Source: Gloeotrichia echinulata CP02 (GTDB lineage: Bacteria; Cyanobacteriota; Cyanobacteriia; Cyanobacteriales; Nostocaceae). Taken from it: 64,000 nt of DNA. Location of the stretch: assembly GCA_038087035.1 (NCBI GenBank), contig CP051187.1, positions 3,291,001 through 3,355,000 of the forward strand, read 5' to 3'. Below the pieces are notes generated by a model. The model was not told the DNA's origin and made no database searches. It worked only from the letters and a program-made list of their open reading frames with translations. Below are positions 1 through 8,800 of this stretch, piece after piece. The translations under genes were made by a program, and so were the position numbers. The number at the start of each line of letters is the position of its first letter. Position 1 is the first letter of the stretch.

Positions 1-7
1 ATTTCAG

Positions 8-1147
8 ATGCCTGTTATGATCGCCAAGGTAGAGGAAATTTCGCCCCATGAGTCAGTACTGCCCTTACTACCGGCAGACCCCCTAGCAACAGAACAGTTT
101 TGCTTGGTATTCACAGATAAATTTAGTTTAGTCCTAGTGTTGGCAGAACACAAGAGCGGTCAAAAAAGTTTTTCCTTTTCCTTCGAGCCGGAAGTAGTCC
201 AGAAGGTATGGCAAGCTTTAGGGGCAAGGGTGATCCTGACCAATCCAGAGTTTTTCGCCAAACTGAATGAATTAGTAAACAACTATTCGTCAGTAGATCC
301 AGATTACCGCATTGTGGTTAAATTTAGCCAGCTGTTGCTGCAAGAATTAACCGAAAAAGAAGCAGACAAAGAAAATTTCCCCCCCTCCCCCCGTCCCCCC
401 ATATCCCCGTCTTCCACTTCCCGTCCCGATGTGGAACTGCTACAAGCTTTTGCTCACGAAGTCCGCACACCGCTGACTACCATTCGCACCATGACTCGCC
501 TATTGCTGAAGCGGCGGGATTTACCGGCGAATGTCATTAATCGCTTAGAAATTATTGATCACGAGTGTACTGAGCAAATTGATCGCATGGAATTGCTGTT
601 TAAGGCGGCTGAATTAGAAACCTCGGCCTCGGTAAAATCTTCACATACTTACCTGACGCCAATGTCTCTAGATCAAGTGTTACAGCAAAGTATTCCCCGT
701 TGGCAACAAGCAGCGCAACGCCGGAATTTGACATTGGATGTAGTTTTACCGCAGCAACTGCCAACAGTAGTCAGCAATCCCAGTATGCTGGATCGGGTAC
801 TCACTGGTTTAATGGAGAATTTCACCCGCAGCTTACCCCCAGGTAGCCATATTCAAGTACATGTGATTCCTGCTGGCGATCAACTGAAGCTACAATTATC
901 GCCCCAAAGTCAGTGCCAAGATGCAACCAAACCCAACGCGCCACCAATTCGCAAAGCTCTTGGTCAATTGCTGATGTTCCAACCAGAAACAGGTACGATT
1001 AGTTTGAATATTGCCGCAACCAAGCATCTATTTCAGGCGATTGGTGGCAAACTGATTGTGCGTCAGCGTCCCAATTATGGGGAAGTGTTGACTATTTTCT
1101 TACCTTTGGAAGTCAGCGATAAGCACAAATTGGGACTTGGGAGTTAG
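8..1147 (+). CDS. sensor histidine kinase-like protein with degenerate ATPase domain
   Basis: A 379-residue cytoplasmic protein with no membrane segment. Residues about 145-205 form a HisKA-like dimerisation domain with a good H-box (FAHEVRTPLTTIRT). The C-terminal third resembles an ATPase domain: an N-box-like stretch (MENFTRSLPPG) and the ending GGKLIVRQRPNYGEVLTIFLPL-like fold are present, but the glycine-rich G1 (DxGxG) and G2 (GxGLG) boxes are not recognisable. The N-terminal 120 residues match nothing I can name, and a short Pro/Ser-rich linker follows. ATG codons lie at residues 1 and 4, and the frame stays open to the window edge, so the true start may lie upstream. It may be a kinase with divergent ATP binding or a pseudokinase that acts as a docking or phosphotransfer partner. 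Confidence 0.75.
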   Translation: MPVMIAKVEEISPHESVLPLLPADPLATEQFCLVFTDKFSLVLVLAEHKSGQKSFSFSFEPEVVQKVWQALGARVILTNPEFFAKLNELVNNYSSVDPDYRIVVKFSQLLLQELTEKEADKENFPPSPRPPISPSSTSRPDVELLQAFAHEVRTPLTTIRTMTRLLLKRRDLPANVINRLEIIDHECTEQIDRMELLFKAAELETSASVKSSHTYLTPMSLDQVLQQSIPRWQQAAQRRNLTLDVVLPQQLPTVVSNPSMLDRVLTGLMENFTRSLPPGSHIQVHVIPAGDQLKLQLSPQSQCQDATKPNAPPIRKALGQLLMFQPETGTISLNIAATKHLFQAIGGKLIVRQRPNYGEVLTIFLPLEVSDKHKLGLGS

Positions 1148-1150
1148 GAG

Positions 1151-1315
1151 TAGTCCCGCGATTTCAAACTATTTGTTTAGCCGGATAAATTTTTAGATAC
1201 CCCTAAATCCACACGATATGATACCAGCTTCCGGGGCACGGCAATGTTCCCTACTCGCTCCTACATGTGTCAGAGTTTTAGTGGTATTGTATAAGACTTT
1301 GAAATCGCGGGACTA
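1151..1315. mobile_element. MITE, family A (18-bp perfect terminal inverted repeats)
   Basis: A 165-bp non-coding element bounded by perfect 18-bp inverted repeats, TAGTCCCGCGATTTCAAA on the left and its complement on the right. The ends begin and finish with TA, as expected of an IS630/Tc1-mariner-type insertion at a TA dinucleotide; that assignment is inference. A second, partly decayed copy lies at 24027-24194. No transposase is present. Confidence 0.8.
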
Positions 1316-1503
1316 GCCCTTTCAAGGTGGAATGAATCCCTCTGTAACCTCTTGTCTCTGTGTCCTCTGCGCGTATGTAGTTACAACAATTACCTTTAAA
1401 CCGCAGAGGCACAGAGAACCGAGAGAAAAAAGATCGGCACAAGGGAAGGGTTAGGTCTGGGTGTAAATTTGCGAGCTAAAAATATTTTTTCCAAATGTCT
1501 AAT

Positions 1504-1551
1504 GATTTTTTTCATAAAAAGGTCATCAGTATACTGATAAGTAAATAGAGA
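1504..1551 (+). promoter_or_regulatory. conserved bipartite upstream motif, copy 1
   Basis: TTTTTTCATAAAA, then 12 bp, then TACTGATAAGTAAATAGAGA at 1532-1551. The same two blocks with the same 12-bp spacer precede the TPR gene at 12652 (blocks at 12573-12587 and 12600-12619), although the spacer differs between copies. The motif ends 140 bp before the start of the GRDP-like gene. It looks like a shared promoter or operator; its function is inferred only from conservation. Confidence 0.5.
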
Positions 1552-1691
1552 TTGGTTTTTATAATCCGACAATCAAATAGATGTTGGGAAGATTTCAGTT
1601 TCTTGGTCAAAATTTCAGTAAAAGATCTAGTTGAGTGTGTATCCAAATAAACGAGATGCACTCTAGTTATTTATCTTGGAGGAGTTTCAAA

Positions 1692-2189
1692 ATGGAGATT
1701 GTCACTTTTTTCAATAAAGTGAATAATTTGGACTGGAAATCCCTGGCTCACAAGCTGACGTTGTGTGAACATGGACACGGATGGACGGACAAAAAAACAG
1801 AAGTGGCGATCGCACGTTACAAAATGTTCTTATGTCTCCAATATCTTTTTCCCAACATAGAACTGGTTCCTACCCAAGAAATTGACGAAGTTTGGCACAC
1901 CCACATTCTCCTCAATACCTATCAGTACATTCAAGATTGTCAGCATCTATATGGCTATATTTTGCATCACCGCTCGACCGTTGGCGTTACAGATAAAACT
2001 CAATCCCAAAATCAAGACACAGCTTTTGCTTTCACTCTAACTTTGTTTAGGGAAATATTTGGAGTTGGTGTTTTGCGAGATGCTGAATATGAGGCTGCAC
2101 CCTGTATGATTTTACCTGTTTGTGTGAATCCGTCACTAGAACAGAGTGCCTGTCTTACTCTTCCAAAACAGTTGACTGTTAACTGTTAA
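1692..2189 (+). CDS. GRDP-like (glycine-rich domain protein-like, DUF1399-type) protein
   Basis: A 165-residue protein starting at the ATG at 1692, which follows a GGAGGA ribosome-binding site at 1678-1683. An upstream in-frame ATG at 1656 and a start at 1635 lack such a site. The stretch EIDEVWHTHILLNTYQYIQD is typical of the GRDP-like family (Pfam PF07173), in which an ExDxxWHTHxL motif recurs; the glycine-rich tail of plant members is absent. The biochemical role of this family in bacteria is unknown to me. The gene converges on the STAND ATPase gene with a 4-bp overlap of stop regions. Its upstream region carries a motif shared with the TPR gene at 12652. Confidence 0.7.
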   Translation: MEIVTFFNKVNNLDWKSLAHKLTLCEHGHGWTDKKTEVAIARYKMFLCLQYLFPNIELVPTQEIDEVWHTHILLNTYQYIQDCQHLYGYILHHRSTVGVTDKTQSQNQDTAFAFTLTLFREIFGVGVLRDAEYEAAPCMILPVCVNPSLEQSACLTLPKQLTVNC

Positions 2190-4504
2190 CTGAAAAGAGA
2201 GCGCATTTCTTGAGCTTCTGCGGTCATCATCAGACTATGAAAACCCTCAGATGCTTCTTTAGCCCAGCGTTGAGCTTGAGCCAAATTACCCGATAATTTT
2301 TCGAGTTTAGCAAATGTTGCTTGATGGAAAGCAATGGAACGCTTATCTTTATGTCTTTGGGCCATAGGAAAGCTCAATGTTAATATTCGTCTAGTTTCGT
2401 CTAAGTCTCCTAGTTGCAGAGCAATGTCTGCTAACCAGTTTTGGATAGCTGCTGTAGCTCGAAGCCATCCTACAGCTTGAGCTTGTGCTAATGCTTGCTC
2501 AAAAATGGTCTGAGCCTGTTCATAATTTTCTTGTTTCAAAGATATTTGTCCTTGATAATAGAGAATGTGAACTTGTTGTTCCTGACGTTCTAACTGTGAC
2601 AAAGAAGATTGTTCTAACAGGGTTTCTTCCTCTGCTAACCAATGTTGAGCCGGCGCTAATTGTTGCTGATGAATATGCAGAATTACAAAATTAGTCGCTA
2701 GCTCTAAGTGAAATTTTAGCGTTTGGTGGTCGCGTAAATCCCAAGCTTCTTGCAACAGCGCCGCTGCTTGTTGTAGTTGACTTGGTTGACGCATATTCAC
2801 CAGTGTACTAGCGCGATCGCTCATGACCTCGACAGCAAAAGACCAATCACCTGCTTGTTTGGCGGTGACAATTAACCAATCTGTCCAGTCTAAGCGCTCA
2901 TCCCAATATCCGCGCACATGAGTATAGCCTTTGATGTGTCGCCAAATTGCTCGCACATCCAAGTACCGACCTTGACTAATACACCATTCTAGTACAGTTC
3001 TGAGGTTTTCCCATTCTGCTTCCAAATATCCATAGCTCAAATGCCATTCCTTCCAATTAGTGCCTCCGTATGACTCTGAAAACTGGAGATACCAATTCAC
3101 CCATCGCTGGCGTAAAGCTTGAGCAAACTCACCATGAGCCGCTAACTCTGCTAAAACATACTCGCGGGTTAGCTCCAGTAAACCATAGCGCCCTTGGTGC
3201 TGATAAACCAGAGAAAGTTGCTGTAATTTAGCCAATCCCTGGGATGTGGTAATCGGGTCAGCTTGGTCAAAAGCTACATTAGCAGCTGTCTCTCTGGTAA
3301 CAGGTTGCACAAACAAAGCCAAGGTCATCAGCAGATAGTGAGGAGGTGTACCTCTCAAAGGACTGACACAACCTGCAAAGCAAAAACGAGCAACATCGCC
3401 ATCGGGTTGTTTGATTTGTGCTAACACATCTTCTAGCAAATAACCTGCTGCCATTTGACCAATAGCATAAATAATAGCAGCAGGGACACCGCTCACTCCG
3501 TCAAGAAGTTGCTGGGATTGCTCGGTAATTAGACTTAAACCTTTCTCTTTGGCTTGGTGTTGAATTAACCGCAAACCATGCTCTCTAGGAAGAAAACTTA
3601 GACGAAGGGGTACAAACAGAGATTGTTCGCGAGTAGTAATTACGACTTTTACCGTCGGTGGTAAATCGTAGAGAAAGGAGAGAACTTCCTGCTGATCTTC
3701 AATGGTTTCTAGATTGTCAACAATCAGTAAAGTTCTGGTTTGAGATAGTTTCTGGCGAATTAGCTCGAATTGTTCTGCAAAGGGTAAATGGGTAATTTGA
3801 GAAAAATCCAGGGTGTAAATAATTTCTCTACAGATATCCCGCAAAGTCCGCTGTAAAGTCAATCGCGGTAACAGACCAATGGAGGTGAGATGATTTTGTT
3901 TGGCAGAAGTAAAAATGATGGCGTCAAAGATGGGAATATTAGAAAGCATCAAATTTGGATGTTTACTGGCTTCCAAACAACGGTAAGCCACTTCCACCAC
4001 TAGAGTAGTTTTACCTACACCACCAATACCATCCACACTAATTAAATGGGCAGAATGATGATAATCGAGAAGTTCCATCAGCCGTGCAATTTCTTGGTTG
4101 CGACCAAAAAAAGCTGTATATTCTCGTGCAGGTAAGTTTTGAGCAACTGAGCGTTGCTGCCACGGTGTGACAGAATTAACCTCAGTTTCTGGGAGTTCAA
4201 AATTAGTAGGCTCGGTATTTCCGGCTAACTGGGCGAGATTTTCCTCTAATTGCTGCAATTTTTCTAACTGGTTGATCAGGAAAATTCTCAGGCGATTTTC
4301 CTTTCCTCGGCTATTACCACTAACATTGAACTTCCTATAAACCTGACCCATGCGCTTCAAGCACGCATCTGGAGAGGTATCCAGATGTTCGGCTATCTGT
4401 TCATAGTTGTCACCATCAGCGAAGCGCATCAAAAACACTTGCTCTTGCTCTTGTGACAGATCATGCTCGTGAGCCATTTGGCTCAGAAAATTTCTGGGGA
4501 ACAT
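2186..4504 (-). CDS. NB-ARC (STAND) ATPase with N-terminal HTH-like domain and C-terminal TPRs
   Basis: 772 residues. Residues about 10-80 form a helical HTH-like domain (HDLSQEQEQVFLMRFADGDN, EQIAEHLDTSPDACLKRM) resembling those of cyanobacterial sigma-region-4/LuxR type. The NB-ARC ATPase follows: Walker A GIGGVGKTT at 159-167, Walker B LLIVDNLE at 259-266, a TTRE sensor motif at about 290 and a GVP motif at about 339. From about residue 450 the protein is helical and TPR-like, with repeats near 640-750 (QISLKQENYEQAQTIFEQAL). STAND proteins of this layout act as ligand-triggered oligomerising switches in signalling or immunity. With a DNA-binding-like head rather than a toxic effector, a regulatory role is more likely, but a defence role is not excluded. 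No partner operon is visible. Confidence 0.85.
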   Translation of the reverse strand: MFPRNFLSQMAHEHDLSQEQEQVFLMRFADGDNYEQIAEHLDTSPDACLKRMGQVYRKFNVSGNSRGKENRLRIFLINQLEKLQQLEENLAQLAGNTEPTNFELPETEVNSVTPWQQRSVAQNLPAREYTAFFGRNQEIARLMELLDYHHSAHLISVDGIGGVGKTTLVVEVAYRCLEASKHPNLMLSNIPIFDAIIFTSAKQNHLTSIGLLPRLTLQRTLRDICREIIYTLDFSQITHLPFAEQFELIRQKLSQTRTLLIVDNLETIEDQQEVLSFLYDLPPTVKVVITTREQSLFVPLRLSFLPREHGLRLIQHQAKEKGLSLITEQSQQLLDGVSGVPAAIIYAIGQMAAGYLLEDVLAQIKQPDGDVARFCFAGCVSPLRGTPPHYLLMTLALFVQPVTRETAANVAFDQADPITTSQGLAKLQQLSLVYQHQGRYGLLELTREYVLAELAAHGEFAQALRQRWVNWYLQFSESYGGTNWKEWHLSYGYLEAEWENLRTVLEWCISQGRYLDVRAIWRHIKGYTHVRGYWDERLDWTDWLIVTAKQAGDWSFAVEVMSDRASTLVNMRQPSQLQQAAALLQEAWDLRDHQTLKFHLELATNFVILHIHQQQLAPAQHWLAEEETLLEQSSLSQLERQEQQVHILYYQGQISLKQENYEQAQTIFEQALAQAQAVGWLRATAAIQNWLADIALQLGDLDETRRILTLSFPMAQRHKDKRSIAFHQATFAKLEKLSGNLAQAQRWAKEASEGFHSLMMTAEAQEMRSLFS

Positions 4505-4693
4505 TAATTACTCAATGATTTTTGTGATTTACCTTCTAGTGTAGTCGCATTTGGGGGAAAATATCAGAGGTTAAATAAGGATTAAAGAGGAGAATGTACT
4601 GCGAAATACTTGCTAACCGAGAATAAACCAGGTACTATGTTGAGTATACGGAGGAGAAATCAGGATGAAGCGTGTAATAGGTGGGGATCATCT

Positions 4694-4829
4694 CAATACT
4701 GCTCGGATAAGCAGGGGAGGCAGGGGAGGTAGGGGAAGCAGGGGAGGCAAAACTCAACGCCAGCCTCCATTTCTCCCCCTGCTCCAAGAGCTTGCCTCAA
4801 CCAAGAAATTCCTTAACCGAGCAGTATTG
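4694..4829. mobile_element. MITE, family B, with 10-bp target duplication
   Basis: A 136-bp element with inverted ends CAATACTGCTCGG (18 bp with one mismatch: CAATACTGCTCGGWTAAG). It is flanked directly by an exact 10-bp duplication GGGATCATCT at 4684-4693 and 4830-4839. The interior is a purine-rich GGCAGGGGAGG stretch. The ends align with those of the elements at 20082-20207 and 51263-51388 (shared form CAATACWGYTCRGTTAAGG). Confidence 0.88.
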
Positions 4830-4931
4830 GGGATCATCTCAGGAAAACCAAAAAATAATTCCGACTTTGTTGTGGCGTCGGCGTCTCGCCAGCCCTGATT
4901 GGTGGACTAGAAGTCCCTAATTGCAAGTCCC

Positions 4932-5043
4932 CTAGTACTCTGTCAAGATAAAAATGATGGACTGTAGTGCGGGCATCTTGCCCGCGTGAGCGAGACGCTC
5001 ACACTACCAAAAATCCCTCAAAACAAAATTGACAGACTACTAG
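4932..5043. mobile_element. MITE, family F (ends CTAGTASTCTGTCAA)
   Basis: A 112-bp element with 15-bp terminal inverted repeats (one mismatch). Inside are two nested hairpins, GCGGGCATCTTGCCCGC and GTGAGCGAGACGCTCAC. It lies 79 bp upstream of the secreted-protein gene and has no coding capacity. Confidence 0.7.
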
Positions 5044-5122
5044 ATCCTGGTGAATCACATCAGGTTGTGGATTCCAAACCCATAGAAATAACCAAAATTA
5101 ATCATTTAGAACTGAGGTGACT

Positions 5123-5809
5123 ATGCGACAGTTACTCAAGTCTGGGGTGACAATTTTTGCCGATGGAGCCGCTAACTATCTAAAAACTATGCCAAAAGGT
5201 AAAGTGGCTATGAGCTTATGTATTCCCCTGCTGTTAGTAGAGGGAGTCTTAGCACCATCAGCCCATGCTTTGGACAGCGAAAAGTTATACCAGCTATGTT
5301 CTCGCTTTCCCCTCAATTCCCAATGTAAGGATTACCAAGTCCCTATAGCTCTGGATAATCGCGCAGGAAAAACAGGTGACTGTATCTTTAAGAATAATGA
5401 GGTAGAAAGCCGAGGAAATTGCAAGATTGTTGTGAATGATGCAGGTATTACCATCTACCAAGAAACAGGCACAACACTGAAAGTTATCGATGATAAAAAG
5501 TCTACTCGTACCGTACAGATTACCCCAGCCAGCGTGACTGCAATTCAGTATCGTGAAGACACCAGAGATAACACTGAGGGAAGGATTGTCAACACAATTC
5601 TCTTCGGAATTGGCGGGTTGTTTACTCCAGATCAAAAGGTGTCAGAAATTGAGATTAATTACACATCAACTACTCCCCAAGACACCAGTCAGGGACAAAG
5701 TGTGAACTCTTTAAAGGTAATTGTGGGGCGACAGACTGGCAGAGAATTGCGATCGCAGTTAGAAAAATTTCCTGTTCATCAAGCAGAAAATTCACAAGTC
5801 AAACCCTGA
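5123..5809 (+). CDS. secreted protein of unknown function
   Basis: 228 residues from the ATG at 5123, which is preceded by GAGGTG; a GTG six bases upstream in the same frame is less likely. The N-terminus (MRQLLKSGVTIF...) has a long amphipathic lead followed by a hydrophobic core (VAMSLCIPLLLVEGVLAPSAHA), read as a signal peptide cleaved near AHA-LD. The mature part has four Cys in the first 75 residues (QLCSRFPLNSQC, GDCIF, GNCKIVV), suggesting disulfides, then a beta-rich region. I do not recognise the family. It lies 73 bp upstream of the giant propeller/Calx-beta gene on the same strand, so the two may be co-transcribed. Confidence 0.7.
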   Translation: MRQLLKSGVTIFADGAANYLKTMPKGKVAMSLCIPLLLVEGVLAPSAHALDSEKLYQLCSRFPLNSQCKDYQVPIALDNRAGKTGDCIFKNNEVESRGNCKIVVNDAGITIYQETGTTLKVIDDKKSTRTVQITPASVTAIQYREDTRDNTEGRIVNTILFGIGGLFTPDQKVSEIEINYTSTTPQDTSQGQSVNSLKVIVGRQTGRELRSQLEKFPVHQAENSQVKP

Positions 5810-5882
5810 ACCAACAAAGTAGGCTTTCCTACAAATTGGCTCGGTTGTCATGCATTTTACAAAATAATTTAGAGGAATTCAA

Positions 5883-8800
5883 ATGAATACGATCAACAAC
5901 GTTTTGTGGGCACAAAAATTTGGCGGTACACAGAATGACGCACCTACAGGTATTGTCGTCGATAGTTCAGGCAACACCTATGTCACAGGCTATTTCTACA
6001 ATACCGCTACCTTTGGCAGCACTACCCTAACCAGTGATGTAAATCTTTACAGTAATCCTTTCGTCACCAAGCTCGACAGCAGTGGCAAATTCCTGTGGGC
6101 GCAAAAATTTAGCAACAGCAGCGGACTCGGCGGACCCTTCGACCCAAGTACTGACATTACCATTGATGCTTCCGGGAACACCTATATCACAGGAAATTTC
6201 TCCGGCACCGCCACCTTTGGCAACATCACCCTAACTAGTGGGGTCAATCAGTTTTTCTTCAACACTGCTGATGCCTTCATTACCAAGCTTGACAGCAGTG
6301 GCAATTTTTTGTGGGCGCAGAAATTGGGTGGCACCTCGAATGACGCAGCTAAAGGCATTACCGTCGATGCTTCGGGTAACACTTACGTCACCGGAACTTT
6401 CTCCGACACCGCCACCTTTGGCAGCACCACCCTAACCAGTGCAGGCAATAGTGATGGCTTCATCACCAAACTTGACAATAGCGGTAACGTGCTGTGGGCG
6501 AAGAAATTTGGTGGCACCTCGTTGGACAATGGCTATGACATCGCCGCCGACGGAGCAGGTAACACCTACGTCACAGGAGGTTTCACCAGTACTGCCACCT
6601 TTGGCGACATCACCCTTACCAGTAATGGAAGTGCTTTCGGTAATCCCTTCATCACCAAGCTCGACAGCAGTGGTAAGTTTTTGTGGGCACAGAAATTCGT
6701 CACTAACTCGTATAGCCCAGGTGGTGCAATTACCGTCGATAGTTTAGGCAACACCTACATCACGGGAAGTTTCTTTGACACCGCTACCTTTGGCAACACC
6801 ACCCTTAACAGTGGGGGTAATCAGGATGCTTTCATCACCAAGCTTGACAGCAGTGGCAAGTTTTTGTGGGCGCAGAAATTGGGTGGCGCTTCGGATGACT
6901 CTGGGAATGACATTACAGTCGATAGTTCGGGCAACATCTACGTCACGGGACGTTTTTCCAGCACCGTCACTTTTGGTAACACTACCCTGACTAGTGCGGG
7001 CAATACTGATGTGTTCGTCGCCAAGCTCGACAGCAACGGTAACGTCCTATCAGCAAAGAAATTAGGTGGCACCTCGTCTGACGCTGGCAATGGCATCGCT
7101 ATCGACGGAACAGGTAACACTTACGTCACGGGAACTTTCAACAGTACAGCTACCTTTGGCAGCACCACCCTCACCAATTCAAGTTTAGGTTTAAATAGTG
7201 ATGGCTTTATCGTCAAGCTTGGGCAACAGGACATCACTCTCGCCCTCACACCCAGCAGCGTTGTTGAAGATGGCAGCAACAATCTCATTTATACCTTCAC
7301 CCGTGAAGGCAATACCACCAACCCCGTGACAGTCAACTTCAACGTTGGCGGTAATGCCACCTTCAACACCGACTACACCGCAGTCGGCGCCGACACCTTT
7401 ACCGCCACTAATGGCACCGTCACCTTTGCCGCAGGTGCTACCACCGCCACTGTTACCATTGACCCAACTGCAGACACTACCTTTGAGCCTGACGAAACTG
7501 TCGGGTTAACACTGGCAGCAGGAGGAGGTTACAGCATTGTTACATCTGCGGCGGTGACGGGTAATATTACTAATGATGATACCCAAGTTACCCTCGCCCT
7601 CGCAGCCAACAGCGTTACTGAAGATGGCACCGATAACCTCATTTATACCTTCACCCGTGAAGGTCAGACCACTGACCCCCTAACAGTCAACTTTAACGTT
7701 GGCGGCACAGCCACTCTTGACAACGACTACACTCAAACCGGCGCCACCAACGGTACCGTTACCTTTGCAGCAGGTGCTACCACCGCCACTGTTACCATTG
7801 ACCCCACTGCAGATACCACGGTGGAATCTGATGAAACTGTCGGGTTAACTTTGGCAGCGGGAACAGGTTATAACATCGGTACATCTGAGGTGGTGACGGG
7901 TAATATTTTTAATGACGACATCCCTCCGACCGTCTTCTGGGGGATCGCCGGCGATGCAGCGGGCAATGCCTATGTCACGGGAGCCTTCACTGGTCAGTTC
8001 AACTTTGGTAATACATCCTTCAGCAGTACAGATTTGACTTCTAGTGATGCTTTGATCTTCAAATTTGACAGCAACTTCCAGAGCTTGTGGGCGCAGAAAT
8101 TGGGTGGGACGTTGACTGATGTTGGTGTTAGTATCGCTGCTGACGCGGCGGGTAACAACTACGTCACAGGATTTTTCTCAGGTACGGCTAGCTTTGGCAG
8201 CACCAGCCTTACCAGTGCGGGCGATTCTGATGCTTTCGTCACTAAACTTGATACCAATGGCAATGTTCTCTGGGCGCAGAATTTCGGTGGCACGTTGTCT
8301 GACCAGGGTTGGGGCGTGACTGTCGATAGTACAGGAAACATTTACGGCACGGGAACTTTCTCAGGTACGGCTAGCTTTGGCAGCACCAGCCTTACCAGTG
8401 CGGGTGATTCTGATGCCTTCATTACTAAACTTGATACCAATGGCAATGTTCTCTGGGCACAAAATTTCGGTGGCACGTCCGCTGACAAGAGTGTCGGTAT
8501 CACCTCTGACGGTGCTGGCAATACCTACGCCACGGGAACTTTCTCAGGTACGGCTAGCTTTGGTAGCACTACCCTCACCAGCGCAGGTGATTCTGATGCC
8601 TTTATTACCAAGCTTGACAGCAGTGGCAATTTCCTGTGGGCGCAGAAATTGGGTGGCACGTTTGCTGACTCTGGCTTTGGCATCACCGTCGATGGAGCAG
8701 GCAACACTTATGTCTCAGGAGTATTTAGAGACATAGCCAGCTTTGGCAGCACCAGCCTTACCAGTGCGGGTAATTCTGATGCCTTCGTTGCCAAGCTTGA

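Noticed and set aside
4665..4898. 77-codon Gly/Arg-rich frame after a good GGAGGAGA site
   Set aside because: Most of it is the interior of a family B MITE with exact 10-bp flanking duplication. Without the MITE the frame is only 15 codons.
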